Part shown: positions 46,243 through 58,765 of the stretch, piece after piece
Numbering within the stretch: position 1 is the stretch's first letter
Layout of the letters: each line of letters starts with the position of its first letter
Origin: Acanthosepion esculentum
Lineage: Eukaryota; Mollusca; Cephalopoda; Sepiida; Sepiidae
Length of the DNA stretch: 64,000 bases
Direction of reading: 5' to 3'
Assembly (NCBI GenBank): GCA_964036315.1
Contig: OZ038478.1
Location: forward strand, 141,740,488-141,804,487
Position numbers and translations under genes: made by a program
Notes under the pieces: generated by a model
The model's input: only the letters and a program-made list of their open reading frames with translations
Databases searched by the model: none
Told to the model about the DNA's origin: nothing

Positions 46243-47919
46243 GTGAGTTTTCTTTTCCAAATATACTGGCATGGATTTATTTATAATAGAAATATTGAAA
46301 GTGTTGGTCCAACACACTTAACAATTAAATGATTCTTAGTGCTTAGTCGGCCGGGATTATTCCAAATTGTGTTCATTTTTCTTTCATTAGGCTAATAATT
46401 ATACAGGGCTGATGTAATCGGTAAAAGCCATTATTAGACCGAAGAAGGTTTTCCAGGGACGTAAAGCAATAGTTTGATTTTTTTCATTCGCTTACCTAAT
46501 ATACGCTCTCGGCCACGTAGGACCTACTGATCAGAGTCCGAATAATGCTTTTGAACACACATCTTTCTCGATTCTCAAAATATACATAATGTATATGCGG
46601 GCGAATGTGACACCCGTTGTCCTCTACACATAAAGAACCAACATTTCAGCCTTCAGAACTAAACAGATGTGCTGCTTGACCTGAACATATGATTCGATCA
46701 TAGTTGGGAAAGCTTCTTTAGAATCAATAGAATTTCTAACAAAAGTAAATAAAAAGAACTGATGCACAGCATTCCATAAGTTCTCCCATGGTCCACCCTC
46801 AGGTTTTGAATTCAGAGTTTTCCATCTCCAAAACTGGGTTCCAACCAAGGTTGAAGAGTACAGACTGGACTACTATTTAACGCGTAATTTGGTTGAGAAA
46901 ACATTCTTCAGTTTCTCATTTAGAGCCGCAAAGTATTACAAAACCCCCAACACACATAAAAGGAAAAAACATTTATACCAACGCATTTCATTCTGGAACT
47001 TTATCAAGGCCTGTGTAGAATCTTCATTTAATAAACAAAAATTATACACAGATGTAACGTGGAGAAAGTAAAGTTATGCGTTTAAATTCTAATTTAGAGA
47101 ACCCACTATAATGTTCTAAAACGTTATTGTGTAAAGATAACGTATACTAGATACGAATTGATGAAAGTATTTGACATGATCAACGAATGTCAATGTTACT
47201 GAAAAATTTTCAATGCTTAAAATTAGATTTCTTCGTGTTAATTCTGTGTAATTATTTAGGTAATACAACTAGAAAGATAAAAAAATAATACAAAATAATA
47301 ACTTTCATAATCGCAAGTGATTAAAATGTAAAATTTGGGTAACGAAAAGGTAGAATATGTCCTGGTCTATATTCAATAAATGTCCGAAATTCAAGAGACC
47401 CATAGCTAGTTGCCCTTTTTAAAAAAACGTTTTATCATAAATAGTTTTGTCAAAACATGCAACAGATTAAGGCCTCCAAGAGAAAACTGCTTTAATTTAA
47501 CCATCATAGATAATCTGTTCAGCGTGCCATCAGCATGACTGATGCTAAACCCCAGGAGACCAACTGCTTGCACCGCCTTTGTCTTACGCTTTCCACTGAC
47601 ATGAACTGCAGTGATTATATTGAATCAGTTGCTATCTCTACTAATAGGGAAGTTGGTTAGGCAATATTTCTTGTCGGAATTCATCTTGCACATTTGTATA
47701 TGTATTACTCATCCGTTCAATGAATACGGATACCATAACTGACCTGGTGCTTTTAATATATATAGCGAGATTCTTGAGAAAATTCAAAGTGTCAGCAATG
47801 CAATCGATCCCTATCCGGAATCTTTAATTCAATCACTTTCTTTGTCGTTTCTACAAGTAGTTTCATGGCAAATAATCACGTGAGTTTTATTCCTTGGTGT
47901 CTTGACTGCATGAATTTAA
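46243..47919. other. Unassigned, putative intron or intergenic DNA
   Basis: No recognised gene. A 75-codon minus-strand frame at 46624-46848 is locally less AT-rich (KTLNSKPEGGPWENLWNA and so on) and might be an unrecognised coding relic, but no family or splice evidence supports it. Confidence 0.45.
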
Positions 47920-48130
47920 GTATGCTATTATATTGGCAAATGTATCTCACCTTTTTAGAGTTGAACTACCTAGATGCGACCATATGTTTTATTTTAAGTT
48001 ACTGTTCTCACTTCTCGCCGAGGAACGTCACGATTCCTTGATTCCCTGTCACCTACAATCTTCAAAAGATTGAATTCAACGTCACTCGCTGTCTTCTGTC
48101 ATCAGGAAACCTGTTCCTGTATTGTCCTTT
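47920..48130 (-). repeat. Short dispersed repeat, copy D (inverted, diverged)
   Basis: The reverse complement carries TTTTGAAGATTGTAGGTGACAG, identical over 22 bp to 37550-37575 (given here as a motif split: TTTTGAAGATT / GTAGGTGACAG). It is followed by a diverged version of the TTACATCTAGC block (TCGCATCTAGG). It belongs to the family at 32395. Confidence 0.5.
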
Positions 48131-49272
48131 CTCCTTCCTTCTCACTAAATTCTTATTATCTTTTATTTAACTTATTGCGTCCTAGCGACATTAACGACTT
48201 GCTTGATTAAAGATAAAGACGAAAATAAGCAATAATAATCACAGATTATTTCTGAATAGGATGGCAACCGCTTCACACTTCCTCCATAGAAACAGGAAAG
48301 AAGAAGCATCACAGTCCATCAGTACACGAAGCCTTCATGAATAAGTTATGAGAGACCAGCATGAGAAAACAGCGAAGTTAACGTTTGTGTTAATATTGCA
48401 AAGAACAAGTAAACCAGTCAGAAGAATTGGGACGAAATGACGATATTGTAAGAGCAGAAGGAGCTTTTGATTTTAAAAACTACGCTAAACACAAACAACA
48501 ACAGAGCGTTTGATGATGAAATAGAAAAGAGGTCATAGGAGAAAATGCAAATCAGATTGCAAATATCATAAAATAGGACAGAAATGATCAAAGAGTTCAG
48601 TTATCAACGGTGTCGATTATAGAAGTTAATAATTGAGGAAAAACAAGACATCACGAGGAAGCGAATTGATGGAACAAATATTAGACATCGAACGTCGCCC
48701 TCCCTCATGAAAATATTCAGTGAGAACGTTAAATCCGATGAAGTTCGAAAATTCATTCGTTAAAGACAATGACGGGAACCATATCACTAATATGAAACAG
48801 CTTTAAGACATTGAGAAGTCACTTAAAAAAAACAGGGGGACAAAATCCCTGTTAACCTGTTGCCATTCCTTCGAAAAATATTACCCACTATCGCAGACCA
48901 TAGAATTAAACCAAGCTGTGAAAGATATATTTTAATCACAGAGAGCTTATCAGAGAAATCGATATTCTCCAGGCTCATAGATGCAGTGAATGTAGTGAAT
49001 GAAAAAACAAGGTATTTAAAACATGACTTAATATGTCACAAATCTGTCTTCGACACTAATTCGTAATAATTTCATCAAAATCCCCCAAAGTTTATATAAG
49101 AAGTTGAAGTCAGAATGGTGTTTACTACTTATTAATTCAAATCTGGCTATCAAAATCAGAGGTGTTGAAACTGAAAAGTTCCAGAGCAAAATAGAATCTA
49201 CAGAAGGTAATGGCATAAATAGTGCCTATATCAGAATAAAGTAAAATGACATTAATAAGAACATCCCACGTA
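48131..49272. other. Unassigned AT-rich DNA
   Basis: No gene, terminal repeat or known family seen. A plus-strand frame at 48860-49066 has no recognisable content. Confidence 0.45.
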
Positions 49273-49274
49273 TA

Positions 49275-50212
49275 CTGTGCTGTTCGATAAAAGTGACTCA
49301 CCTGATTTTTTCATTTAAACATTTTTTCGCCTATTGTTTTGGGAGTCAAACTAATTTTTAATCTTTCCAATATAAAAACCCCTTCATCACCACTTAGGAA
49401 AAAACTCTCCCTGATTCTATTGATAATTATAATTTTGTATATAAATGAGATTTAGGGAAAAACTCTGTGCAAAAAAAGGGACGCACTTATTTCCTGCAAC
49501 TAGTAATCAATAGAAACATAACCGAACAGCTTTAAATAAAGAATAATAGAGGTATAATTTATTTATAATAGGTAATGGAGTTCGCAATATTTAATAATCT
49601 ATGGGTCCTTCTTTATTTTGAATAACCTTTTCAACCCTTTTTGGCATTCAGGTGATTAGGTTCTGGCAAATCTCATCCCAAGCATTGAATTCCATTCGGA
49701 TATGAAATTCACAATCAAATCCTCTTTGTTGCTCAACTGCTTTCTCGAGAGCCTGTACTTTATAATGCTCCATACGTTTTCTCTGGGGTTGAGGTCAGGA
49801 GATTGGGGCGGCTTTGTCATAACACTCACCTGCTTCTCATCAAAGTATTCCTTCATCAATTTTGATTTGTGACAGGGAGCCTTATCCTGCATAAAAATGA
49901 GCTTGGTGGGGTCTATTTGCACCCTTTCACAGAAGGGAGCAGACAAGACTCTAAAATTCTCTTGTACTGCTCGCTCCTGAGGGTCTTTTCAATAGGTTTT
50001 AAGAAACTAGTTCCATGAAAAGAAAAGCATCCCCAGAACACTATACTGAACGGATGCTTGACAGTACTTACTGCTAAATTCAAAGAGCTTTCAAAGCTTC
50101 TAATTCGGATTTTTGATCGCTTATCCTTTGAATTTAGCTCATCTTTCGTTTCATCGGAGAAGAGAACATTTATTAAAAATATCAAGTGAGTCATTTTTAT
50201 CGAACAGCACCG
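49275..50212 (-). mobile_element. Internally deleted Tc1/mariner-like element with intact ends and TA duplication
   Basis: Terminal inverted repeats of about 30 bp match well: left CTGTGCTGTTCGATAAAAGT and right, reversed, CGGTGCTGTTCGATAAAAAT, continuing through GACTCAC. TA dinucleotides flank both ends (49273-49274 and 50213-50214), the Tc1 target signature. The total is 938 bp, too short for a complete element of about 1.6 kb. Confidence 0.9.
49656..50190 (-). pseudogene. Tc1-like transposase, catalytic domain only
   Basis: On the minus strand, two overlapping frames (50224-49913 and 49946-49656) encode the DDE catalytic domain: VLFSDET with the first Asp, then VFWGCFSFHGTSFL, then IFMQDKAPCHKS with the second Asp, and PPQSPDLNPRENVWSIIK, where the Glu is the third acidic residue. 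A frameshift near 49925-49945 (between LLPSVKGCK and the next frame) breaks the gene. The N-terminal helix-turn-helix domains are absent: the terminal repeat runs directly into the catalytic domain, so the deletion removed everything between. It cannot self-mobilise, but its ends could be moved by a transposase supplied elsewhere. Confidence 0.85.
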
Positions 50213-50214
50213 TA

Positions 50215-52214
50215 GAACATTCATACTGCTAAGTTGCTAAATCAAACATGCCTCAACAAGGGATCTATGCACATGTTATAAATTGCCATAAAATTAAAGT
50301 GGAAGCTTGTGAATGCGGCTGACAGTATTTCCGACTAGAAAGTTGAAGATCAAACCCAGAATAACAACGTATTGGGAGGGGAGGTAATAAAAGTCACAAT
50401 GGTGGAGAACTTCAGAAATTGAGAACTTCATTAGGAGATACTTAAGATGCCAGCAAATGTAACCACTTGACAATTGTTAGTTTGAATAATTTTAAGGTAC
50501 TTATTAGACGATATGGCATTGGCGAAAATCGTCAATTACACTGTACGACGCTATATAAATAAGTTTTACATACAGTTGTGCTACGTGAGGCTTGACAGGG
50601 GAAGATGAAGAAAACGATGATTTGTACTATCGAAAAGAATCATAACATAAATTGAGCAAAATATATCCCTACATCATAAATAGCAGCTTGTGAAAGATGT
50701 AAAACATTACAGATATCACTATTCATCATCCGATTATGATGGTAATTATTCGAACATTTGCGGCGATTAGTTGGGCAATACTCTCTTCGTAACGGTTTTA
50801 TTTCGAGACGAGCAAAGCAGTATATTTTCGTGGAAGAGTGCAAACAACCACAGAATAGACACTAAGCAACAACTGTCAATAAAATTATATCATTCTTTGT
50901 AAAAATCCTTGAAGAGCTTAAATGACTTGCAGCACTTTCATGAATTATCGCAGGACAGGAAGGTTTAAAGAGGACTGATAAGAGTTATTTTGAAAGTTGC
51001 TGAAGACGAGGAATCACACTGATTTGAGGTGCGCCGTCAATTTGAATCAGCACTGATGATGAGGACTTTCGTGTATAAATGATATTTACGGAATAATTTA
51101 TATCTGAATTTTTTTTTAATCATTGTATCACAAACAAAGGCAATAAAGCAAGTATGACATACGGGGTTACTGACTGTGAAAAAATATGAAAATGTTATAT
51201 GATTACAGTTTGTATGAATGTATTGATGTTAAATGTGATTTACGTATAAACTTGATTTTGATCATACGACAAATTAAAATTATTAATAATTAAGAACATT
51301 AATCCGTGGGTTTATCACTGTGTTGATGATAGTCGCAGAAGAAAAGTGAAAGAAATCATACACAAAGTATTATCCGAAAGCAAAAATAAATTAACTGTAA
51401 AAAAGAATGCATGATTTACATAAACAATACATGAGCTACGTATTGGCATCTTCAAAATAATGTGGGTAGAAGTATTTAGTAGGTAGGGTAGTAACAAAAG
51501 ATATATAGTGGGACACAAATCCAAAGGCAGGTTAGAAAAGTGGAAATCGACTTCCAGAAATTAAGGAAAGTGTAAAAAGATAAGAACATTTCTCAAGAGA
51601 CTAAGAAAAGGAGTCCTGATCTTTTATGCAATACCTCGTCTCCTAAATAGCAATGAATATTGTACTACCTCCGCACAGACGAACACGAGATGGTCGCCTA
51701 ATATAACAGACTACAATGCTATATAAACAACACAATACACTTCCAGCAACGAGTATGTTTTAAGGAAATATGAAACTCAAGAATTATTAGTTATATCAAA
51801 AGATTTACACATTATATGAAGCATAATAAGGATTAGAGACTCTAACACTGACATCATACTGAAGGCGAGAGAAGCCGCGAATGCCCTATTTAATGCGTTG
51901 TCATGATTAGATGACAGAGCAGATAATGTTACTTTGTGCTGTGAGTTGGCAGAGTTATGATCACCCACGTGTAGAAAAGACTTCATAAAAGAAACATTTT
52001 GATTTGTTATGTTGGATAAGCATGTTTGTTTCAGTGGAAAAGATTATACATTTTTGATAAAAAATAATCTCATTAGCTGCAATGGAGTACACCCGACACA
52101 GAACAAGGCGGTAGCGTGTTCCAGTGTTTCATTTGTTTTTAATCATTTGACCTAAATCAAGGCCATAAAGCCACTGAGACACAAATGGTTACTGAATGTT
52201 AGCGAGTCTGAGAA
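50215..52214. other. Unassigned AT-rich DNA
   Basis: No gene recognised. A segment at about 51110-51200 resembles 52140-52210 (AATCAT, CAAAGGC/CAAGGCC, ATAAAGC, GGTTACTGA in the same order), suggesting another decayed copy of the dispersed repeat. Confidence 0.4.
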
Positions 52215-52570
52215 AAAAAAGAAAAATAGAATTAACGAGAGAGAATATTAAAAAAATAATAATTAAGGTAGAATTTAACAATTGGAATTGAATTTAAATT
52301 ATTGAAGATAATAGTTGACTGGGAAGCAGGTAGCCGGAAATTTTGTTTTATAAGTGATAAGTGCAATAGAATAAACTCTTAGCATAGAACTTACGGTTCC
52401 ATCTAGCCATTTCAAATGGAAAATAATGAAACCGTATCGCCAATCTTGTACTGCGCTTATGTTAATAAATTTTAGATAGCACAGATGATAGCTCACCAGA
52501 ACAATTACCATGAAAATATTTATAAAGAAAATGACAGAGAAGCTACATTACGGCGGTGAAAAATGACAGA
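52215..52570 (+). repeat. Short dispersed repeat, copy C
   Basis: The best partner of copy A (32395-32735). The order of shared words is the same from AGTTGACTGG through ACTCTTAGCATAGAACTTACGG, ATCTAGCCATTTCAAA, GCCAATCTTGTACTGCGCTT and AGAACAAT to the final GGCGGTG. Divergence is roughly a quarter by eye. Confidence 0.65.
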
Positions 52571-53743
52571 AAATGTAATACCTTTTATATATAATTAAAA
52601 AGGTAGACGTCTGACCGAAGTTCAAACTCAATTACTAGCTTCTGTTTTAACACGTCTAGCATATCGCAGTTGTCTGAAACTTGCCATCTCAAAATGCTTT
52701 GAAGAGATTATGATATACAAAGAAATTATGTGCATTTTAAACTATTGATAAAGCCTCCTAAATATATCATGTGCAATTATTTAAATTAAATAATTATACA
52801 CGATTTATTCACGAGGCTTTATTAAGTTTGACTCAAAGTCAAATTGGTGAAACGGTCATAGGTAGTTCTCACTAGAGAAGTAAGATACTAACGAGATATG
52901 CTTGCTAATAATTTTATTTAATAGAACATTTTCGCATTCATTGACCGAGAAGCCAGTTCTTCTGTAGGTTAGAATTTATAAAATCTTTCTTTTAAAATAA
53001 TTTTTCAAGAAAATAGTTTTCTCAAGTGTAGTAGCTGTTATCGCTCTTTCCAGTATTGATGGGGCTTTACTTTCTAACATTTTCTTTGAAGTAGTTGATT
53101 AGGTCATTAATTTCTCTTCGAGTTACATATGATATCCATTTTAGTTGTGGCAACTGTTGATAGTACTCATATAATGTCGCTTCTTTTGTTGTGAGTATGC
53201 AGCGCCAGTCTCAAAATTTGAAAACAGGACAGTCTCTACCTAGACACGTAGGCTTCAATCGCACAAAACCATTTTAACCATTGATCTTATAAAACTATTG
53301 TATACAACTGATAGTTTGTATATTGCTGAATGGGTTTAGGGTCATGTATGGCATGCATATGAAAATCTCGATCTCAAATGGATATTTAAGTATATGACTC
53401 GAGTTTTAAGGTTAACGTTTTGATTTTGTGGTTTGGGGCGAAACTACCTCTGGCGCAACATATTCTATGTTCTATTTCCATTTCTCCTTCAATCAATTTA
53501 TTATAACTGATCCATACGTCGAAGTATTTGAAGTGTTTATTTATTTACTAATTCCACGTCTTGAACATTTATTATGGATTCATGGCATAAAATTAAAATT
53601 TTATTTGAAATTTTGGAAAAAGATTCTAAAAATGTATCAAAGCAGATCTAGGTTACCGAGATTAAACCAGTAGAAAACTCAGTGAGTATCAAACGATATT
53701 CTTGCTGTTGTTGATGATGTTTGCGAGATTATATTAGCCATTT
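52571..53743. other. Unassigned AT-rich DNA
   Basis: No gene, terminal repeat or repeat family recognised. The open frame at 53428-53673 has no features I recognise. Confidence 0.45.
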
Positions 53744-53751
53744 CTCCAGAG

Positions 53752-53869
53752 AAAGTGTTTTCAACAGGGGCCATATGGATCCCTTATGTGCCTTGAGATA
53801 TTTTCAGGTGCCATAAGGCCAAGTTTGAAAAATGGAAGGTCACGAAGTGGCTAAAAAAATTTAGGATCC

Positions 53870-53924
<55 letters not shown>

Positions 53925-55060
53925 ATCATAAATAATTATTATTTAAAGTAAAATAGTAAATTTATTATTAAGTTAAAAATTAAATTAATCTAGGCCATGT
54001 CGCTAACATAAACATTTAAATATTTATTTATTGTCATTTTTTCAACTGCTCTATGCAATATGGTCGTTTTAGTTTTCAATTTATTCAAATTTAAAACTCA
54101 TAATATAAAGTTCAAATTAAGGTATGTTTTCATCACCTTGTCTTTAAATTATGAATAACTAAATGCTCTAAACAAAGAGCTCCTAGGAAATTATAAGGAG
54201 GCAATTAACGCATTTAACAGGAAACTAATGATCTTGGTTGAACCTTGGGAGACGGGAGTGTGCAAAGTTTCCTTCCTGAGAAAATATATCCACCCAGCTA
54301 CTTGACGATGACCTAGCAGTGTATACTGATCATTTGTAGCAGTTGCATGAATGATATGAAAACTCGTTTCTCTGATCTACTCCAAATGACAATGCCGCGC
54401 TGCTTTGTGGGTCCCCTCATTGCTGATGCATTTGAAGTTGATATTGAACATCAAAATAACACAGCAGCTCAAGCGAGGTTCAAGAGTGGAGGATACCGGA
54501 AGCTGTGGATAAATGAAGACATTCAGAAGAAGAACCTAATACTCTGGAAAGATGTGAAGTTGCTCTTACTCACTTTTCCAACATCTCCCTTGGTTGAAAT
54601 TGGTTTTAGCTGGATAAATGCATCTGCTGTCAAAGACTTCAAATTGCTTTGACGTAGAAAAAAGAGAAAATAGGCCATTTATGTATCTCTCTCCGGTGGA
54701 TTTCAAGCCAAACATTGACAATTTGGCAGCCCTGTACTATTCACAATGATCCCATTGAAAACATACAAGATAGAACTAACAGTAAATGATTTTTTTGTTT
54801 TGTTAATAAATGGGGATATTCAAATAAAATATTTATCCAAATAAGATTATTCTTTGATTTACCACTGGAGTTAATGCTTTGAAGTCATAGTACTATCCAA
54901 ACTAGAATCTTAAATAGTCCTACTTCCCTAGATGTATTAAGTTGAGAGACGGGGCAAGGGCGGGGGAAGAGGGATAAAAACTCAAGTTGCCATGAAGGGT
55001 CATAAAGATCTCGCATTGGATTGAAGGAGGCTACGACTAGAATAAGGTTGAGAAACATTG
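53752..55060 (+). mobile_element. hAT DNA transposon with 8-bp target duplication
   Basis: The right end GGTTGAGAAACATTG is the classic hAT terminus. The left end AAAGTGTTTTCAAC is its degraded inverse. Flanking 8-mers CTCCAGAG (53744-53751) and CTCTAGAG (55061-55068) differ at one base, fitting the 8-bp duplication hAT elements make. Length is 1,309 bp. A (TA)n tract at 53873-53922 grew inside, and a transposase remnant is at 54160-54770. Confidence 0.75.
54160..54770 (+). pseudogene. hAT/ZBED-type transposase, C-terminal remnant
   Basis: The frame 54347-54652 encodes MKTRFSDLLQMTMPRCFVGP, then IADAFEVD, ARFKSGGYRKLWINEDIQKK and LLLTFPTSPLVEIGFSWINA, the C-terminal dimerisation region of hAT-like transposases also found in SCAND3/ZBED5-like proteins. 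The FPTS...E.GFS.(I/V) block is the family's conserved end. Upstream, AINAFNRKLMILVEPWETG at about 54205-54260 is another piece in a different frame. The catalytic core is missing. The later tail (PVDFKPNIDNLA) lies past a stop. It sits inside the terminal repeats at 53752 and 55060. Confidence 0.8.
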
Positions 55061-55068
55061 CTCTAGAG

Positions 55069-55215
55069 CAGGCCCCTAAATGAATATATCGTGTCGATAT
55101 TTAAGTTAGCTTACAAGGCCAAAGAGCAAGAAATATGTTGATACAAATTTTCATTAAGAAAACAGGATTTTGCACCGTATATAGTAGCTACTTGAAAAAG
55201 TTGTTGTCATTTTGA

Positions 55216-55271
<56 letters not shown>

Positions 55272-56935
55272 AATCAATAAAATTTGTACATAGGAAATAT
55301 GTTAAAATAAAATATATGTTGATTATGCATCAGGAAATAAAATGTGATTTTTTTCCGAGATAAAAGCACCTACATGGCAAGAAAATACTGAATAGTCATA
55401 ATTATCAATGTAATGGCTATATAATAGTATGTTGCTAAGAAAAGTATAAAATAGCATTAAAACGTTTAAGATTGTTAACCAGTATTTTTCTTATATTATT
55501 TTCTTAAAATATTATCTTAGAAGAGATGGTGGGTTATAAACGTCTACTCTTTCATGAATCAATGTTAACATTGATATGTTACAAAGTTTAACGCTAAGCA
55601 AGACAGTTCTATACAATATAAATATACTTTTATTCAAAATAATTAAACAATTATTCACTAGTATAAATATGTGTGTTTCAAATATTGCAAATATAAATTC
55701 CAGTGTAGCTTTTACAGGTTATCAATTCAATGCTTCACGATAAATCCAAAGCATGCGAAAGTGTAAGATCAAACCTTAGTAAAGAAAATATATCTACAGT
55801 AATGAGGATGATTGAAAAGGAAAAACACATCTCAGGAAATTTAAGAGATAAGGAATACTTCATACGTCAGTATAACCGCAAATGTTCTTAAAAATATCAC
55901 CCAATTCAAAGATAATTTTGTATAGAATAAGTCTAGCAATAATGAAGAAAGTGATCGCAAACTCAAATAATTAATCGAAAACATGCTAAATGTTGATACT
56001 AGTTTGATTAAAAAATTCATTTTTTCAACCGATAAAAAGAACTTATTCGAAACAGTCAACTGAAAGGCTGAAGGTTTTTATTATTATTATTAATAGTAAT
56101 AATAATCATAATAATAATGATTTTCAATGAAAGATTCTAGTTCGACTTCCCGAAGGAATATAATCTGATTTTCATCTTAATGCAAGATAACATTTGTTAT
56201 CCATTATGAATTCGTATTTGACCAGTTTTTTTTCGTTGACGAAACATTGCTTAATTTACGCATGAAACGCCAACTGCAAATCGCACAAAACCGTCTCATC
56301 GAAAAGAAAATGAAAATGTAACATTTTAGGTGCCATTTCCTTAAGAGTAATCATAGCATATCACTTTATTGTTCGTACGTATAATGCCACCTTATTTGTA
56401 ATATTAATGTCAATACTTCTTCCCAAACTCGAAAGTAACGAGAAAATTATAATAATGGGCATTCTGAAATTACACTATGAGTCGTACTAATTGCAATTAC
56501 ATGTAATGTAGTGTCCGATTCTTGTCACCTTTTGTTAAGCCCAACCAAAAAAGCTTTCACTTCTTTAAAAGTAATATTTTCTACTGCTCCTGAAGCTTCA
56601 TGCAATTAAAAACAAGCTTACTCGGATTTGGGAGGATTTTTACATTGCACAAGAATATTTTACGAAAAATATTTGGCCAAACTCCAATATACACATCTAT
56701 GTTATTATCAATTTTTTTAAAATATTTAAGTGCAACACAATTCCTTTGATTTTACTTTATATCTGTCCATCATTTTCCAAATAATAAATCATTACAAAAC
56801 CGAAACATTAACTTGAAACTAGAGTAATGTTCGTAAATATCTTCCTCAAAGGTATGTTGGGTTATTTTGTGTACATGATGTAACTAGTGAGACAACCAAA
56901 ATGAGCTGACTCATTTTATAGTTTATCAAGAGGAC
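55069..56935. other. AT-rich unassigned DNA
   Basis: A (TA)n tract lies at 55219-55269 and an (ATT)n/(AAT)n cluster at about 56076-56120. No gene recognised. Confidence 0.55.
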
Positions 56936-56949
56936 GTTAACCAATCAGG

Positions 56950-57495
56950 AGACGTGGAATATTCGATCCGATGTGTATAAAGGCTGTCATTTTGTTTGTT
57001 TCTTGACGGAATATCCACTGCCAACCTCTGATATAAAATACCTGCAGAACTACGCTGTTGCTGTTACATTGAACAAATTACTTCCTACTTCCACTAAAAC
57101 TAACAGCACAATTATAGCTATTTATAATGTGGTCTGCGATGGAAGACCAGTGCGTATTGGTCAAAATGTCCGAGGGAGTGTAATTAAGGTTTTCGGATTT
57201 TCACTGGAACGTGTTGTTTTATTCTAAGATCTAGCCTTTGCGTCGTTCTCCCTATGTAGTGCGAACCGCAACTGTATTTAAAGGAATAAATTAATGAACT
57301 ATTATGATGTGGTGGGAGAACATCCTTACGCATAGACGGAAGGACAGGCCTGGCAGAGAAAACAACACGAGTGTTAGCGGAAAAGTAACAATATCGAACT
57401 GCGGTAGAAACCATCTTGGCAAACCTATCACTGATACTAACTAGCCAAGGAAGGCGTAGGTACACAGGATATCTTTTTACTATAGTAGGTTTCAC
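56950..57495 (-). pseudogene. Second Penelope-like fragment: RT end and GIY-YIG endonuclease
   Basis: The minus-strand frame 57495-57184 starts LRLPWLVSISDRFAKM, followed by YYF-like and RVVFSARPVLPSMRKDVLP, the usual bridge from Penelope RT. It then has SLIYSFKYSCGSHYIGR and LRIKQHVP, the GIY-YIG nuclease with its conserved YIG, Arg and CXC-like cysteines. The nuclease tail continues in other frames to about 56950 (blocks resembling SSIADHIINSYNCA and a VLQVFYI strand). It is truncated at 57495, where the LINE starts. It differs in sequence from the element at 35487-36944, so two Penelope-like lineages are present. Confidence 0.7.
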
Positions 57496-57499
57496 TTTG

Positions 57500-58765
57500 A
57501 ACAGGTAGAAAAGGAAGAAGTAAAAAAGGGCCTATCATAACAAGGGCCCTCTTAGGACTTCTAATGAAGTTGGACAATATAGAGGGAAAATCAGTGGAGG
57601 ACTCTCGGAATTTTCTCCACACCCCAGGAGTAATCACCTGCGTGAGGCTACACGGGGGCTTACTTAAAATATGGAGCCATTTATCTGAGGCAAAGGAAGC
57701 ATATGCAAACATTAGGATGTTTGAACTGGACAATTCCAATTTGAAGAAACTTATGAATTTTTGTGCCGGGGGGGGGTCCCTGTTTTGCTACATCCCTCTT
57801 TAAATAGGGTTGTTAAACTAACGTACCTTACGGACGTTGGCGGTATTGTCCTAGATGGTCGGATGACGACGGAGTTGGGAACAATGTGCCTGGGACAATC
57901 CTTCGGGGTCCTTACTAACGCAGATTTCCGCCCGGTATGTGAGTAGGTTAATTCTTACGTTTCTACTTTCAGGCAGTGTGGCCTTGGTTTAGAAGAAACG
58001 GCTTCGCACGCCTTCTACCATTGTCCCCGGGTCCGTCCCTTATGGGACCATGTCGGCGAGTTGACGGCTCGTCTCGCTCCCGAAAAGCTCGTGCTCATGG
58101 ATCGCGCATATGAGTGGGGCAATGTGTCGACCCCGTATTCTGGGGTGAAATGAATGGTGTTTCTGACGCTGTTGGCCACGGCCAGAATGGTGATCTGGAC
58201 GACGCGACAGGATGAAGTCTTGCGGGGTAACCGTCTTTCTCATCAGGATCTAATCCGATTCTTTGAGCATCAGCTCAAGATGAAGATTAGAACTGATAGA
58301 AAACGCTTGCATTCGACAGTCTTTAGCGAAAAGTGACTGACTGAGGCGAGCTTGATTCGTTTGAACGGGACTAGCCTTGATTTTCGATTTTAAGTCAACC
58401 TACGTCACATCGGGCTGGTTAGCAGTGGAGCACTCCGCTTGGTTAGGTTAGACAAGCTTTCTGTAACGAGTTAATGTGAGTAAGTGTTGTTCCCGGCCTG
58501 TTTCCGGTCGCATCTTTGGTTATCATCCAAAGTGAGATTCCCAACCTCCGCAGTTTGATCTGGCTCCCTTTTCTTTTATCTCAGCTGGGTCAGCTTTTGA
58601 TTTTTCCATCTCCGTATAATTTGCTTCCTTTTCCCACTCCCTTCGCGAGAGAGCTTCTTGATTCTGCATAATGTGCAGAATACAAAGGCCTCTCTTTTTT
58701 GAGGGTTGGACGGACCCTACTAACATTAGTTATATTTAGTTAGTCTTCGTTGATATCTAGTTTGG
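57500..58765 (+). pseudogene. LINE copy 1: ORF1 remnant joined to the ORF2 tail and 3' region
   Basis: 57564-57803 reads HTPGVITCVRLHGGLLKIW, then FELDNSNLKKLMNFC. A frameshift in a G run (57769-57778) moves it to another frame, with GGVPVLLHPSLNRVVKL and VGGIVLDGRMTTELGT to 57946. The same protein is found inverted at 63003-63263, so this is the family's first ORF. From about 57975 the sequence is instead the end of ORF2, with a CCHC-like CGLGLEETASHAFYHC motif and LWDHVGEL, then DQ/EVLRGNRLSHQDLIRFF. Endonuclease and RT are deleted between them. The 3' untranslated part ends abruptly at about 58765. Confidence 0.7.

Noticed and set aside
46624..46848. 74-codon minus-strand frame that could be a host exon or transposase relic
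   Set aside because: No motif I can name and no matching splice signals.
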